Positions 52,450-60,532 of a stretch of DNA of 64,000 nucleotides are shown here, piece by piece. The stretch is from Halobacterium sp. CBA1132 (GTDB lineage Archaea > Halobacteriota > Halobacteria > Halobacteriales > Halobacteriaceae), in contig NZ_BCMZ01000001.1 in assembly GCF_001485535.1 (NCBI RefSeq), forward strand, positions 248,001-312,000, in the 5' to 3' direction. Within the stretch, counting starts at the first letter, position 1. Each line of letters opens with the position of its first letter. A program made the translations under genes and the position numbers. Below the pieces are notes generated by a model. That model saw only the letters and a program-made list of their open reading frames with translations, had not been told where the DNA came from and made no database searches.

Positions 52450-53391
52450 GTGGACCGCAACCGACGCGCCCTCCTCGTCGCCCTCCTCTGCGTACTCGCG
52501 GTGTCGCTGGCGGCCGCGACGCTCGCGAACCCCCAGCAGCCCGCCGGCGGCACCGGCGGCGGCGACTCCGGAACCGACCCGAGCGGGACCGCCGACCGGT
52601 CCGGCGACGGCGGCGACGGGTCTGTCCCATTCGTGTTCGGAGACGAGGGGCAGTTCTCACTCCTCCAACTGCCCTGTGTCTCCCTGCTCGCGACGCCGAC
52701 TGTCGGGTTCGCAATCGTCGGCTTCGCGCTCGTTGTCGGCCTCGTTGCGTACTGGCGCGACGGGCTCGTGCCCGCGTTCGCCGTCGCGCTCGCCGTGCTG
52801 GCGGTGTTGATTCCGGCGTGGCTGTTGCTGACTGACTGTTCCACCGAGACTTCCGGTGGTGGTGGTTTCGCCCCCGGCGTCTCGTTCGGACGGCCGCCCG
52901 GCGGACAGGCCAGTAGCGGCGCCGGCAGCGAATTGCTGTTCTCGCCGCCGACCGTGCTGCTCGGCCTGCTCGCCGTCGCCGTGCTGTTCGGGATCGTCGC
53001 GTTCCGCGCGACCGGTGACGACGAACCCGACGAGCGCGACCCCGTGCCGGAGCCGGCGCCGGAGACCGATGACGACGCGCTCGGCGCAATCGGCACCGTC
53101 GCCGGGGAGGCCGCCGACCGCATCGCGGAGAACGCCGATGTCGAGAACGAGACGTACCGCGCGTGGCGCGAGATGACCGAGTACCTCGACGTCGCCAACC
53201 CCGAGGCGAGCACGCCCGCGGAGTTCGCGGCCGCCGCCCGCGACGCAGGCATGGACCGCGAGCACGTCGACGAACTCACCGACCTCTTCCGCGCGGTCCG
53301 GTACGGCGGCGCCGAGGCCACCGACGACCGCGAGCAGCGCGCCGTCGACGCCCTCCGCGCTATCGAGTCTTCTTACGGGGGTGAGCGGTAG
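52450..53391 (+). CDS. Membrane protein with DUF4129-like C-terminal domain
   Basis: The 313-aa protein has an N-terminal helix or signal (NRRALLVALLCVLAVSLAAATLA), a Gly/Asp-rich linker, three more helices between residues 75 and 190, and a cytoplasmic domain with ENETYRAWREMTEYLDVANPEASTPAEFAAAARDAG, the DUF4129 motif (landmarks YRAWREM and TPAEF). DUF4129 occurs with transglutaminase-like, DUF58 and MoxR proteins in a chaperone-type locus. The GTG at 52450 leads the operon. Confidence 0.8.
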   Translation: MDRNRRALLVALLCVLAVSLAAATLANPQQPAGGTGGGDSGTDPSGTADRSGDGGDGSVPFVFGDEGQFSLLQLPCVSLLATPTVGFAIVGFALVVGLVAYWRDGLVPAFAVALAVLAVLIPAWLLLTDCSTETSGGGGFAPGVSFGRPPGGQASSGAGSELLFSPPTVLLGLLAVAVLFGIVAFRATGDDEPDERDPVPEPAPETDDDALGAIGTVAGEAADRIAENADVENETYRAWREMTEYLDVANPEASTPAEFAAAARDAGMDREHVDELTDLFRAVRYGGAEATDDREQRAVDALRAIESSYGGER

Positions 53392-53963
53392 TGCTTCGCC
53401 GCGTGCTGCTCGTCCTCGGCGTCGCGTTCGCCGCGTTCGGCGTCGCCGTCGCCGCTGTCCCCTCGATTGCGACGGCGCTCCGGCTACCCGACGTGCCGCG
53501 GGTCGCCTTTGCGCTCCTCGCCGTCGTGTTCGCGCTGGCGACCCACGCTGCGCGAAAGCGAGCTAACTTCCGGGACCCCGACGACGCAGCGGTGCGTACG
53601 GCCGGACTGGAGGACCGCTACGAGCCGCCGCGGCCCGGCGCGGACATCGACGCGGAACTCGCCGCCGGGCCGAGCGGCTCCTCGCGGGCGGACGGCCGCC
53701 TCCGGGAGCGCCTGCGCGTGCTCGCGGTGCGGGTGCTGTCCGACGCCGAGGGCTGGTCCGAGGACGAGGCCCGCCGCCGCCTCGACGACGGTACGTGGAC
53801 CGACGACGAGACCGCCGCGGCATTGTTCGCCGAGCAGGTGAACCCCTCCACGATGGACCTCGTGATGTCGTTCACAGGTATCGAGTCCGCCCAGCAGCGC
53901 GAAGTCCGGCACGCGCTCGCCGAACTGGAGCGCCGCGCCGGCGTCGACACGGGGGGTGACTGA
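53391..53963 (+). CDS. DUF7269-like membrane protein
   Basis: The 190-aa protein has two N-terminal helices (LRRVLLVLGVAFAAFGVAVAAV and VAFALLAVVFALATHA) and a soluble helical domain with LRVLAVRVLSDAEGWSEDEARRRLDDGTWTDDETAAALF (landmarks GWSEDEARRRL and GTWTDD). It overlaps the previous stop by 1 bp. It is common in haloarchaeal DUF58 operons; function unknown. Confidence 0.72.
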   Translation: MLRRVLLVLGVAFAAFGVAVAAVPSIATALRLPDVPRVAFALLAVVFALATHAARKRANFRDPDDAAVRTAGLEDRYEPPRPGADIDAELAAGPSGSSRADGRLRERLRVLAVRVLSDAEGWSEDEARRRLDDGTWTDDETAAALFAEQVNPSTMDLVMSFTGIESAQQREVRHALAELERRAGVDTGGD

Positions 53964-55326
53964 CGTGGGCGCGACGGCCACGACAGCGACGGAGACGTCG
54001 CCCGATGCCGACGGCTCTCCGAGCGACGATTCGGGCGAGGGCGTCGGGACGACGCTGACGGACGTGACCACGCGCGAGACGAACCGCTGGCGCGGCGTCA
54101 CCGCGCTCTCCCTGCTCGCGGCCGCGGCCGGCACCGCGTCGTCATCGCCGGCCGCGCTCCTGTTGGCGGTTCTCGGCGTCGCGTACGCCGCCTACGGCGC
54201 GCTGTTCGCGTCGCCGTCGCCGACGCTGACCGTCGAACGCACCGTCCACGCCGACGACCCCGAACCCGGCGACGAGGTCGACGTGACGCTGACGGTCACC
54301 AACGACGGCGCGTTCCTTCCCGACCTCCGCCTCGCCGACGACGTACCGGCGGGCGTCGAAGTCGTCGACGGGTCGCCGCGACTCGCAACCGCGCTCCGGT
54401 CGGGGAAGTCCGCGACGCTTCGATACACCGTCGAGATGTACCGCGGTGAGCACGACTTCGACGCGGTGTCCATCCGCGCGCGAGACCTCAGCGGCGCCCG
54501 AGAGACCGAAGCCACGGTTCCCACGTCGTCGCGGGTCGCGTCGGTTCCGGACCTCCCCGAGTTGGCGTCGTTCCCGCTTCGCAGTCAGACCGTCCAGCGC
54601 GTCGGCCGCGTCCCGACCTCGCAGGGCGGGTCGGGCGTGGAGTTCCACGCGACCCGCGAGTACCGGCGCGGCGACCCGCTCTCCCGGGTGGACTGGAATC
54701 GGCTCGCGCGCACCGGTGAACTCTCGACCGTCCAGTACCGCGAGGAGCGCGCCGCCACCGTCGTCGTAGTCGTCGACGCCCGCGACGTCGCGCACGTCGC
54801 GGACGACACCGGCGAGGACGCCGTCGAGTACGGCGTCGAAGCCGCCGGCGGGGTCGCGTCCGCGCTGCTCGACGCCGGTGACCGCGTCGGCGTCGCCGCG
54901 TTCGGCCCGCACTGGGAGTGGCTCGCGCCCGGGTCGGGCCGCGACCACCGCGCCCGCCTCCGGGACGCGCTCGCCCGCCGCCGCGGGTTCGCCGCGCTCG
55001 CCCCCGAGCGGCGGTTCCTCGGCGCGCTCGTGTTCCGTCGCCTCCAGAAGCACCTGCCGGCGGACGCGCAGGTGGTGTTCTGTTCGCCGCTGGCCGACGA
55101 CAACGCCGTCGAGTACGTCCGCCGCCTCGAAGCCGGCGGCAACCCAGCGACCGTCGTGTCGCCGGACGTCACGGGCGCGGCGACGCTCGGCCAGCAGGTC
55201 GCGCGCGTCGAGCGCGCCACCCGGATTCGGTCGCTGCGGCGCGCGGGCGTCCGCGTCGTCGACTGGCCGGCCGAGCAGTCACTCGCCCTCGCAGTCGCCA
55301 CCGCCGCCCGGGGGTGGTCGCAGTGA
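53956..55326 (+). CDS. DUF58 domain protein
   Basis: The 456-aa protein has two helices (about residues 46-80), a DUF11-like beta domain (DEVDVTLTVTNDGAFLPDLRLADDVP, landmarks LTVTNDG), and a C-terminal DUF58/vWA-like domain with EYRRGDPLSRVDWNRLARTGEL and VVVVDARDVAHVADD. DUF58 proteins work with MoxR AAA+ ATPases. The start may be the GTG at 53956 or at 53965; both overlap or abut the previous stop. Confidence 0.85.
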   Translation: MTDVGATATTATETSPDADGSPSDDSGEGVGTTLTDVTTRETNRWRGVTALSLLAAAAGTASSSPAALLLAVLGVAYAAYGALFASPSPTLTVERTVHADDPEPGDEVDVTLTVTNDGAFLPDLRLADDVPAGVEVVDGSPRLATALRSGKSATLRYTVEMYRGEHDFDAVSIRARDLSGARETEATVPTSSRVASVPDLPELASFPLRSQTVQRVGRVPTSQGGSGVEFHATREYRRGDPLSRVDWNRLARTGELSTVQYREERAATVVVVVDARDVAHVADDTGEDAVEYGVEAAGGVASALLDAGDRVGVAAFGPHWEWLAPGSGRDHRARLRDALARRRGFAALAPERRFLGALVFRRLQKHLPADAQVVFCSPLADDNAVEYVRRLEAGGNPATVVSPDVTGAATLGQQVARVERATRIRSLRRAGVRVVDWPAEQSLALAVATAARGWSQ

Positions 55327-55820
55327 GCGACTTCGACGCCCGACCGCCCGCGCTCGCAGTCGTTCCCGCGACCGTCGCCGCCGCGCTCGCCGTTCTCGCC
55401 GTCGCAGCGGGTTCGACGGTCGGCCTCGTGCTCGCCGGGCCGGGCGGCGCCGCGGTCGTCTACGGCGCCCGGGACGCCTCGCGGAACCTCGTCACGCTCG
55501 GCGGCACGCTCGCGTTCGTCGGCGTCGCCGTCGGCGCCGCGACCGGCCTCCCGTCAGCGCTCACGCTCATCGGTGGTGTCGCCGCACTCGTCGCCTACGA
55601 CACCGGCGAGCACGCCGTCACACTCGGCGCCGACGTGGGCTCCGAGGCACCGGTCTCCCAGTCCGTCGCCGTCCACACCGCCGGGAGCGTCGCCGTCGGG
55701 TCGGTAGTCGCGGCTGTCGGGTTCGGTATCTACCAGTTCGGCCCGACGAGTCTCCCCGTGACTGGGTTAGTGGCGCTGCTGTTCGCGTCCGTCTTTCTCG
55801 CTTACGCGCTCGGCGACTGA
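55323..55820 (+). CDS. DUF7519-like membrane protein
   Basis: The 165-aa protein has about five hydrophobic helices (ALAVVPATVAAALAVLAVAAG through LVALLFASVFLAYALGD). The GTG at 55323 overlaps the DUF58 stop by 4 bp, and its 3' end overlaps the convergent MoxR gene by 19 bp. It is probably a membrane partner of the DUF58/MoxR system. Confidence 0.7.
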   Translation: MSDFDARPPALAVVPATVAAALAVLAVAAGSTVGLVLAGPGGAAVVYGARDASRNLVTLGGTLAFVGVAVGAATGLPSALTLIGGVAALVAYDTGEHAVTLGADVGSEAPVSQSVAVHTAGSVAVGSVVAAVGFGIYQFGPTSLPVTGLVALLFASVFLAYALGD

Positions 55821-56770
55821 CTCTCGACGGTCGGCACCGACACCGAGTCGAGCACGTCGTCGACGATTTCTCGCTTGCTCCTGTTCTCGACGGCAGCGTC
55901 GGGCGTCAACACGAGTCGGTGCGCGAGCACGTTCGGCGCGAGTCGCTTCACATCGTCGGGAACGACGTACTCGCGGCCGTGAACGACCGCCCGCGCTCGC
56001 GCCGTCTCGAAGAGCCGCTGAGTACCCCGGGGGCTGACGCCGACTTCGACGCGGCGGTCCTCGCGGGTCTCCCGCGCCACCGCGACGACGTACTGGAGGA
56101 GGTCGTCGTCGACGCGCACGTCCTCGGCGACAGCGCGCACCGCCTGCACGCGCTCGGCGTCCAGCACCGACTCGACGCTCGGACTGCGCGACGACCGGCC
56201 GGCGCGCCGCCGCAGCAGCTCCAGTTCGCCGCTCTCGTCGGGGTAGCCGATGCCCGCCTTCGCGACGAAGCGGTCCATCTGCGCCTCCGGCAGCGGGAAC
56301 GTGCCCTCCTGCTCGACGGGGTTCTGGGTCGCAATGACGAAGAACGGCTCGGGCAGTTCCATCGTCTCCCCGCCGATGGTCGCCTGCCCCTCCTCCATCG
56401 CTTCGAGGAGCGCGGCCTGGGTCTTCGGGGGCGCGCGATTGATTTCGTCCGCCAGCAGGACGTTCGTGAACACGGGACCGGGCTGGAACTCGAACTCCCG
56501 GCTCTGCTCGTTGAACACGTGCGTCCCCAGCACGTCCGCCGGCAGCAGGTCGGGCGTGAACTGCACGCGACTGAACCCGAGGCCCAGCGCGGTCGCGACG
56601 CTGCGCGCGGTCAGCGTCTTCCCGGTGCCCGGAACGTCTTCGAGGAGGACGTGGCCGTCGGCGAGGAAGCCGACGAGGACCGTTTCGAGGAACTCGCGGT
56701 CAGTGACGACCGCTCGCTCGACTTCGCTCAGGACGGCGTCGCACTCGTCACTCGCAGCAGTGACGTCCAT
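55802..56770 (-). CDS. MoxR family AAA+ ATPase
   Basis: The 322-aa ATPase has Walker A EDVPGTGKTL, Walker B VLLADEINRAPPKTQAALLEAMEE, sensor 1 FFVIATQNPVEQEGTFPLPEAQMDRF and sensor 2 SPRGTQRL. It is a chaperone-like ATPase that works with vWA/DUF58 proteins. Its gene converges with the DUF58 operon rather than leading it, an unusual arrangement compared with many bacteria. Confidence 0.93.
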   Translation of the reverse strand: MDVTAASDECDAVLSEVERAVVTDREFLETVLVGFLADGHVLLEDVPGTGKTLTARSVATALGLGFSRVQFTPDLLPADVLGTHVFNEQSREFEFQPGPVFTNVLLADEINRAPPKTQAALLEAMEEGQATIGGETMELPEPFFVIATQNPVEQEGTFPLPEAQMDRFVAKAGIGYPDESGELELLRRRAGRSSRSPSVESVLDAERVQAVRAVAEDVRVDDDLLQYVVAVARETREDRRVEVGVSPRGTQRLFETARARAVVHGREYVVPDDVKRLAPNVLAHRLVLTPDAAVENRSKREIVDDVLDSVSVPTVESQSPSA

Positions 56771-56860
56771 AGGCGTTCGTGCGACGCGCCAAGTTTAGTG
56801 GTATCGGTCACCACGCCCAATCGAAATCCCTAAAACCGACGACGGCATTCCTCGAAACGA

Positions 56861-56945
56861 GCCGAGGTAGCCTAGCCTGGCCAAGGCGGTTGCTTCGAGA
56901 GCAACTGTCCTCACGGACTCGAGCGTTCAAATCGCTCCCTCGGCG
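56861..56945 (+). tRNA. tRNA-Ser (CGA)
   Basis: The 85-nt gene has acceptor GCCGAGG/CCTCGGC with discriminator G, anticodon stem GTTGC/GCAAC with loop TTCGAGA (anticodon CGA), the long variable arm of class II tRNAs (GTCC/GGAC), and T-arm GAGCG TTCAAAT CGCTC. CCA is not encoded. A TATA-like CCTAAAACC lies about 30 bp upstream. Confidence 0.95.
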
Positions 56946-57049
56946 CTTCTCTGACTTCACACAGGTCAGCGACGCCGTTCTCCGATTCGAGTGACAGCCG
57001 CTGCGTGCAGGCCACAAATATTTCACACGGTCGAGGCGAAGAATTAGCT

Positions 57050-57457
57050 ATGGCGACCGGCGAGCGAGGATTGGACTCGTGGCTATCAGCGACCGTCGAT
57101 ATGCTCCTCGCCGTGTTCGGGTTTGCTCTCGTCTGGTATCCGATGGTCTCGCTCGGCAACGCGGCTCTGGGGTTCCCAGTTTCACCCTCAACGGGAAATC
57201 TGGTTGCCGGTGTGCTAACGCTCGGTGGTTCGTACCCTGTCGTTGCGGGTGATTGGTCGCTTAGGCAGCTGGGTGAGTATATATCCGTCCTCGTGATCTC
57301 TGGAATCGGGTGGGGACTCGTCGGAATGATAGTTATCCTTGCGCTGGGGGTGTCGTTCTCTGGTAGCAGTCACGCTCTACAAGCGGCAGTTTGGGCTCCC
57401 GCCTACCTAACCGCGTATCTCGTTGTCTACCGAACCAAGTGGTCGGTTTTTAGCTGA
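57050..57457 (+). CDS. Hypothetical four-TM membrane protein
   Basis: The 135-aa protein has about four hydrophobic helices (TVDMLLAVFGFALVWYPMVSL, GNLVAGVLTLGGSYPVVAG, YISVLVISGIGWGLVGMIVILALG, AAVWAPAYLTAYLVVY). It has lower GC codon use than its surroundings. A TATA-like ACAAATATTTC is 27-36 bp upstream of the ATG. No family recognised. Confidence 0.65.
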   Translation: MATGERGLDSWLSATVDMLLAVFGFALVWYPMVSLGNAALGFPVSPSTGNLVAGVLTLGGSYPVVAGDWSLRQLGEYISVLVISGIGWGLVGMIVILALGVSFSGSSHALQAAVWAPAYLTAYLVVYRTKWSVFS

Positions 57458-57513
57458 CATCGATTCCAGCAGCCAAGCCAGCAGCGAGCAGTATGCACAC
57501 TGATTCAGCCCGT

Positions 57514-57717
57514 TCAGTTGTTCTGGTTGTCCGTGTTAACGTACGCACTGAGCGGGTTCCACCACCACTGCCATTTTACGACGAATAGGAGGCCGCCCAG
57601 AATCACCCCGTTCCAGACCCATATGAATTCGCCAGTGACGAACCCGTACACCGGGAGCACAGCGCCAAGAAACACGAGGACAAGCAGTCCATTCGGCAGA
57701 AACTGACTGGAGGGCAT
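57514..57717 (-). CDS. Hypothetical two-TM membrane protein
   Basis: The 67-aa protein starts MPSSQFLPNGLLVLVFLGAVLPVYG and has a second helix with WVWNGVILGGLLFVVKWQWW. The Trp-rich end and low GC are unlike the neighbours. The ATG at 57717 has GATATTCTTTTCC about 26 bp upstream; an in-frame ATG at 57765 is possible. Function unknown. Confidence 0.55.
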   Translation of the reverse strand: MPSSQFLPNGLLVLVFLGAVLPVYGFVTGEFIWVWNGVILGGLLFVVKWQWWWNPLSAYVNTDNQNN

Positions 57718-57909
57718 AAGCGAACATTCCGGGGCGCTTTGGAAAAGAATATCGCTGGTTGACATCTGCACAGCTCGAACGTAGCCGCTGGTTCACCGAC
57801 TACGCCGAATACCGGACCCGAATTTTCGACTATTCGTACTGGACGCACGGCGCGTCGAATGCTCCATCGTGCGGTTACTTTGTCCGCCGAAAAATCAGTG
57901 AGTGCTGCG
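57718..57909. other. AT-richer non-coding gap
   Basis: No gene is supported here. Together with the two preceding orphan membrane genes it forms a lower-GC patch between tRNA-Ser and the isopropylmalate synthase gene. No copy of the tRNA-Ser 3' end was found in it. Confidence 0.4.
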
Positions 57910-59466
57910 TCAGTCCGCGGTCGCGGGCGTCTCCTCGTCCTCGCGGGGGAGCAGGCGGTCGAGGGCGTCGACGACGGCGCTGACGCTGGCGGAGGTGATG
58001 TCGCTGTCGCTGGCGTCGACGGTGACCGTGCGGTCGCCCCGGGAGACGGTGACGTGGACGGTGACGACGGCGTCAGTACCACCGGTGATGGCGTCGACGT
58101 GGTACTCTTCGAGGTGGAAGGTCACGTCGCCGAGGGCGTCGCGGACGGCGGCGATGGCGGCGTCGACGGGGCCGCTGCCGGTGCCGGCGGCGCTGTGCTC
58201 CTCGTCGTCCACGCGCAGGCGGACGGACGCGGTCGGGGTGCCGCCGCCGCTGGCGGCCGTGAGGTCCAAGACTTCGACGCGGCGGTCGCGGTCGCCGCCC
58301 TGGACGTCTTCGGCGACGGCGAGCAGGTCGGCGTCGGTGACGCGCTTACCGCGCTCACCGAGTTCGTTTACGCGCTCGACGACAGCGGCGAGTTCGTCGT
58401 CGGAGACTTCGACGTCGTGTTCGGCGAGGGCGGCGCGGACGCCCGCGCGGCCGGCGTGCTTCCCGAGGACGAGGCGGCGCTCGCGGCCGACCGCCTCCGG
58501 GGAGTACGGCTCGTACATGCGGTCGTCCTTGAGCGTGCCGTCGGTGTGGATGCCGGACTCGTGGGCGAACGCGTTCTCGCCGGAGACGGCCTTGTTCGGC
58601 GGCAGCGGGACGCCCGTGGCGTCCGCGACGGTGGCCGCGAGGTCGTAGAGGCGCTCGGTGTCCAGCGGTTCGATGCCGTAGCAGTGCCAGAGCGCGACCG
58701 CGACCTCTTCGAGCGCGACGTTCCCGGCGCGCTCGCCGACGCCGTTGACCGTGGCGTGGACGAGATTGGCGCCCGCGGAGACGCCCGCGAGCGCGTTCGT
58801 CACTGCGAGCCCGAGGTCGTCGTGGGTGTGGACGCTCACGGGGCCGTACTCGGCGACGGCGTCCACGAGTTCGTAGACGCGCTCGGGGCTGGCGTGGCCG
58901 ACGGTGTCCGCGACGCAGAACCGGTCGGCGCCCGCGTTCGCGCTCGCTTCTGCGAGGTCCGCGAGGAACTCCTCGTCGGCGCGAGAGCCGTCCTCGCCGA
59001 TGACTTCCACCCAGAGGCCGTGGTCGGTCGCGTACTCCACGAGGTCGCGGGTGGTGTCGAGGACATCCTCGCGGGTGGTCCCAACTTTCTCTTCGACGTG
59101 GCGGTCGCTGGCGGGCACGACGAGGTTCACGCCGTCGACGTCGCAGTCGAGCGCGAGGTCGATGTCGCGCTGGATGCCGCGACAGAAGCTCGTGACCGTC
59201 GCGTCCAGGTCGAGGCCGGTGACGCGGCGAATCGTCTCGCGCTCGCCGGCGCTCGTGCACGCGCTGCCGGCTTCGACGACGGAGACGCCGGTGTCGTCGA
59301 GTTTGCGCGCGATGGTCGCCTTCTGGTCGGCGGACAACGAGATGCCGGGGGCTTGTTCGCCGTCGCGCAGCGTGGTGTCGAGGAACTGTACGTCGGGTGC
59401 GCCGCCGTCGAGAGCGGCAGGGAAACTAGTGCCGGAGAATTTCTCGGCCAGCCGCCGTGAGGCGAC
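57910..59466 (-). CDS. 2-isopropylmalate / citramalate synthase (LeuA/CimA type), start codon unresolved
   Basis: This HMGL-like TIM-barrel enzyme joins acetyl-CoA to a 2-oxoacid. The open frame begins after a TAA at 59467-59469 and encodes the essential DTTLRDGEQAPG motif, then GSACTSAGERETIRR, the metal-ligand VHTHDDLGLAVTN, NGVGERAGN, HESGIHTDG and a C-terminal LeuA dimer/allosteric domain (STG-type GTGSGPVDAAIAAV, YHVDAITGGTDA). No ATG, GTG or TTG precedes the motif in frame; a TTG at 59337 would delete it. The only ATG nearby (59500) opens a 24-codon frame (MSDHTGTEDRVSRL...) that stops at 59426 in another frame. A CTG (59451), a +1 frameshift or a sequence error are possible. LeuA or CimA cannot be separated here. 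Confidence 0.85.
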   Translation of the reverse strand, partial: VASRRLAEKFSGTSFPAALDGGAPDVQFLDTTLRDGEQAPGISLSADQKATIARKLDDTGVSVVEAGSACTSAGERETIRRVTGLDLDATVTSFCRGIQRDIDLALDCDVDGVNLVVPASDRHVEEKVGTTREDVLDTTRDLVEYATDHGLWVEVIGEDGSRADEEFLADLAEASANAGADRFCVADTVGHASPERVYELVDAVAEYGPVSVHTHDDLGLAVTNALAGVSAGANLVHATVNGVGERAGNVALEEVAVALWHCYGIEPLDTERLYDLAATVADATGVPLPPNKAVSGENAFAHESGIHTDGTLKDDRMYEPYSPEAVGRERRLVLGKHAGRAGVRAALAEHDVEVSDDELAAVVERVNELGERGKRVTDADLLAVAEDVQGGDRDRRVEVLDLTAASGGGTPTASVRLRVDDEEHSAAGTGSGPVDAAIAAVRDALGDVTFHLEEYHVDAITGGTDAVVTVHVTVSRGDRTVTVDASDSDITSASVSAVVDALDRLLPREDEETPATAD

Positions 59467-59500
59467 TTACTCTATCCTCCGTGCCGGTGTGGTCCGACAT
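59426..59500 (-). other. Short frame overlapping the synthase 5' end
   Basis: From the ATG at 59500 the bases encode 24 residues (MSDHTGTEDRVSRLTAAGRE and four more) and a TAG at 59426-59428. The composition is haloarchaeal. A single +1 shift near its end would join it to the synthase, giving a normal N-terminus. It may be the true start of the enzyme, a leader peptide, or chance. Confidence 0.5.
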
Positions 59501-59520
59501 GGTGTGTATGTCGTAGCGTG

Positions 59521-59566
59521 CCACACACGTTTGAAGGTGTGGGGTCTGACAGATGTTGCCTGTCAG
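59521..59566. promoter_or_regulatory. Two inverted repeats between DUF192 and the synthase gene
   Basis: CTGACAG and CTGTCAG with a 7-nt loop (59546-59566) overlap the DUF192 stop codon. CCACAC and GTGTGG with a 10-nt loop are at 59521-59542. They could be a terminator, an operator, or a leader structure for the synthase mRNA. No T-run follows. Confidence 0.45.
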
Positions 59567-59910
59567 TCGTCGAGCCACACTCGGTCGCCGACCGACACGC
59601 CGTCGGCGGCGCCCGCGGGGAGTTCGACGAGCGTGTCGCAGCGCGCTTCGCCGCGTCCGGTCCACGAGGGCATGCGTTCGACGCGCTGGACTTCCTCGGC
59701 TTCTATCCAGATGGCGTCGATGGCGAACGGCACGAACAGCATGTGGATGTCGCGGCTGGCGGCGCCGTCGAAGTCGAAGACGAGCGCGTAGTCGTCGGGA
59801 ACCGACCACCGGAACATCAGCCCGCGGGTCTGCGCGAACAGCGAGTCCGCGACGTCGACGTCGGTCGCGAGCGTTCGCGTGTCCCCGTCGCGTTCGTGGC
59901 GAAGGTGCAC
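59563..59910 (-). CDS. DUF192 family protein
   Basis: The 115-aa protein has the DUF192 pattern: SLFAQTRGLMFRWSVPDDYALVFDFDG, then HMLFVPFAIDAIWIEAEEVQRVERM and a C-terminal ELPAGAADGVSVGDRV. DUF192 domains are small beta-barrels of unknown role. Unlike many relatives it has no signal peptide. The GTG at 59910 is the start. Confidence 0.85.
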   Translation of the reverse strand: MHLRHERDGDTRTLATDVDVADSLFAQTRGLMFRWSVPDDYALVFDFDGAASRDIHMLFVPFAIDAIWIEAEEVQRVERMPSWTGRGEARCDTLVELPAGAADGVSVGDRVWLDD

Positions 59911-59969
59911 ACTCCGAGTCGGCGGCGGGCAGCGAAAAGCGTTACCCCGTCCGGTCGCTACGCCGGGGC

Positions 59970-60485
59970 GTGAAGAAGACGCCGACCGGGACCGCAGTCG
60001 GGGTCGACGACCCCTACGACCACGCCGGCGTCTGCGACTACGCGACCGACGACGGGAAGTGCCGGTACGCCTTCGAGCACGGCCAACACGACCCCGAGTT
60101 CGCCGCCGAGCGCCGCGCCGACGACTTCCGGTGCCCGGTCGCGGACGGCGACTGGAAGTGGGCGGACTGCCCCCACTACCGGTGCCGGCAGCGCGACCGC
60201 GAGTGCGCGCGCTGCGGGCTCGAAGAGCGCCGGCAGGCCCACGACGACGAGCGCCCGCTCCTCGAAGAACACCACCTCGCGTACGACGACGAGGAGGACG
60301 TCGGCCACGAGATTACGGTGTTCCTCTGCCGGTGGTGTCACGCGAAAGTCCACGACTCGTGGGCGCGTATCGACGACGACGCCAGCCCCGACCCCGAGGC
60401 TATCGCGGCCGCGGAGGGCCGGCGCAGCGAAGAGCAGTCCGAACTCTCCTTCGACACCGCGGCGGACCGCTTCGAGGACGAGTGA
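59970..60485 (+). CDS. HNH-type zinc protein (DUF7097-like)
   Basis: The 171-aa protein has many Cys and His: a first cluster (CDYATDDGKCRYAFEHG, FRCPVADG, DCPHYRCRQRDRECARCGLEE) and then EEHHLAYDDEEDVGHEITVFLCRWCHAKVHDSW, an HNH nuclease-like core with HH and C-x2-CH-x3-H. HNH proteins cut DNA in many systems; here no partner is evident, and it could be a structural zinc protein. The GTG at 59970 starts the frame. Confidence 0.75.
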   Translation: MKKTPTGTAVGVDDPYDHAGVCDYATDDGKCRYAFEHGQHDPEFAAERRADDFRCPVADGDWKWADCPHYRCRQRDRECARCGLEERRQAHDDERPLLEEHHLAYDDEEDVGHEITVFLCRWCHAKVHDSWARIDDDASPDPEAIAAAEGRRSEEQSELSFDTAADRFEDE

Positions 60486-60532
60486 GTCGATTCGACCCCG
60501 ACGGCTAACTGTCCTCGGGCCGAACGTGTCGT

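Noticed and set aside
56861-57909. Integrated element at tRNA-Ser
   Set aside because: No copy of the tRNA-Ser 3' end was found downstream and no integrase is present, so there is no direct evidence of integration.
59426-59500. Leucine attenuator leader peptide before the synthase gene
   Set aside because: The 24-residue frame has no run of Leu, Ile or Val codons and no T-tract terminator follows, so classic attenuation is not supported, although a leader role is not excluded.
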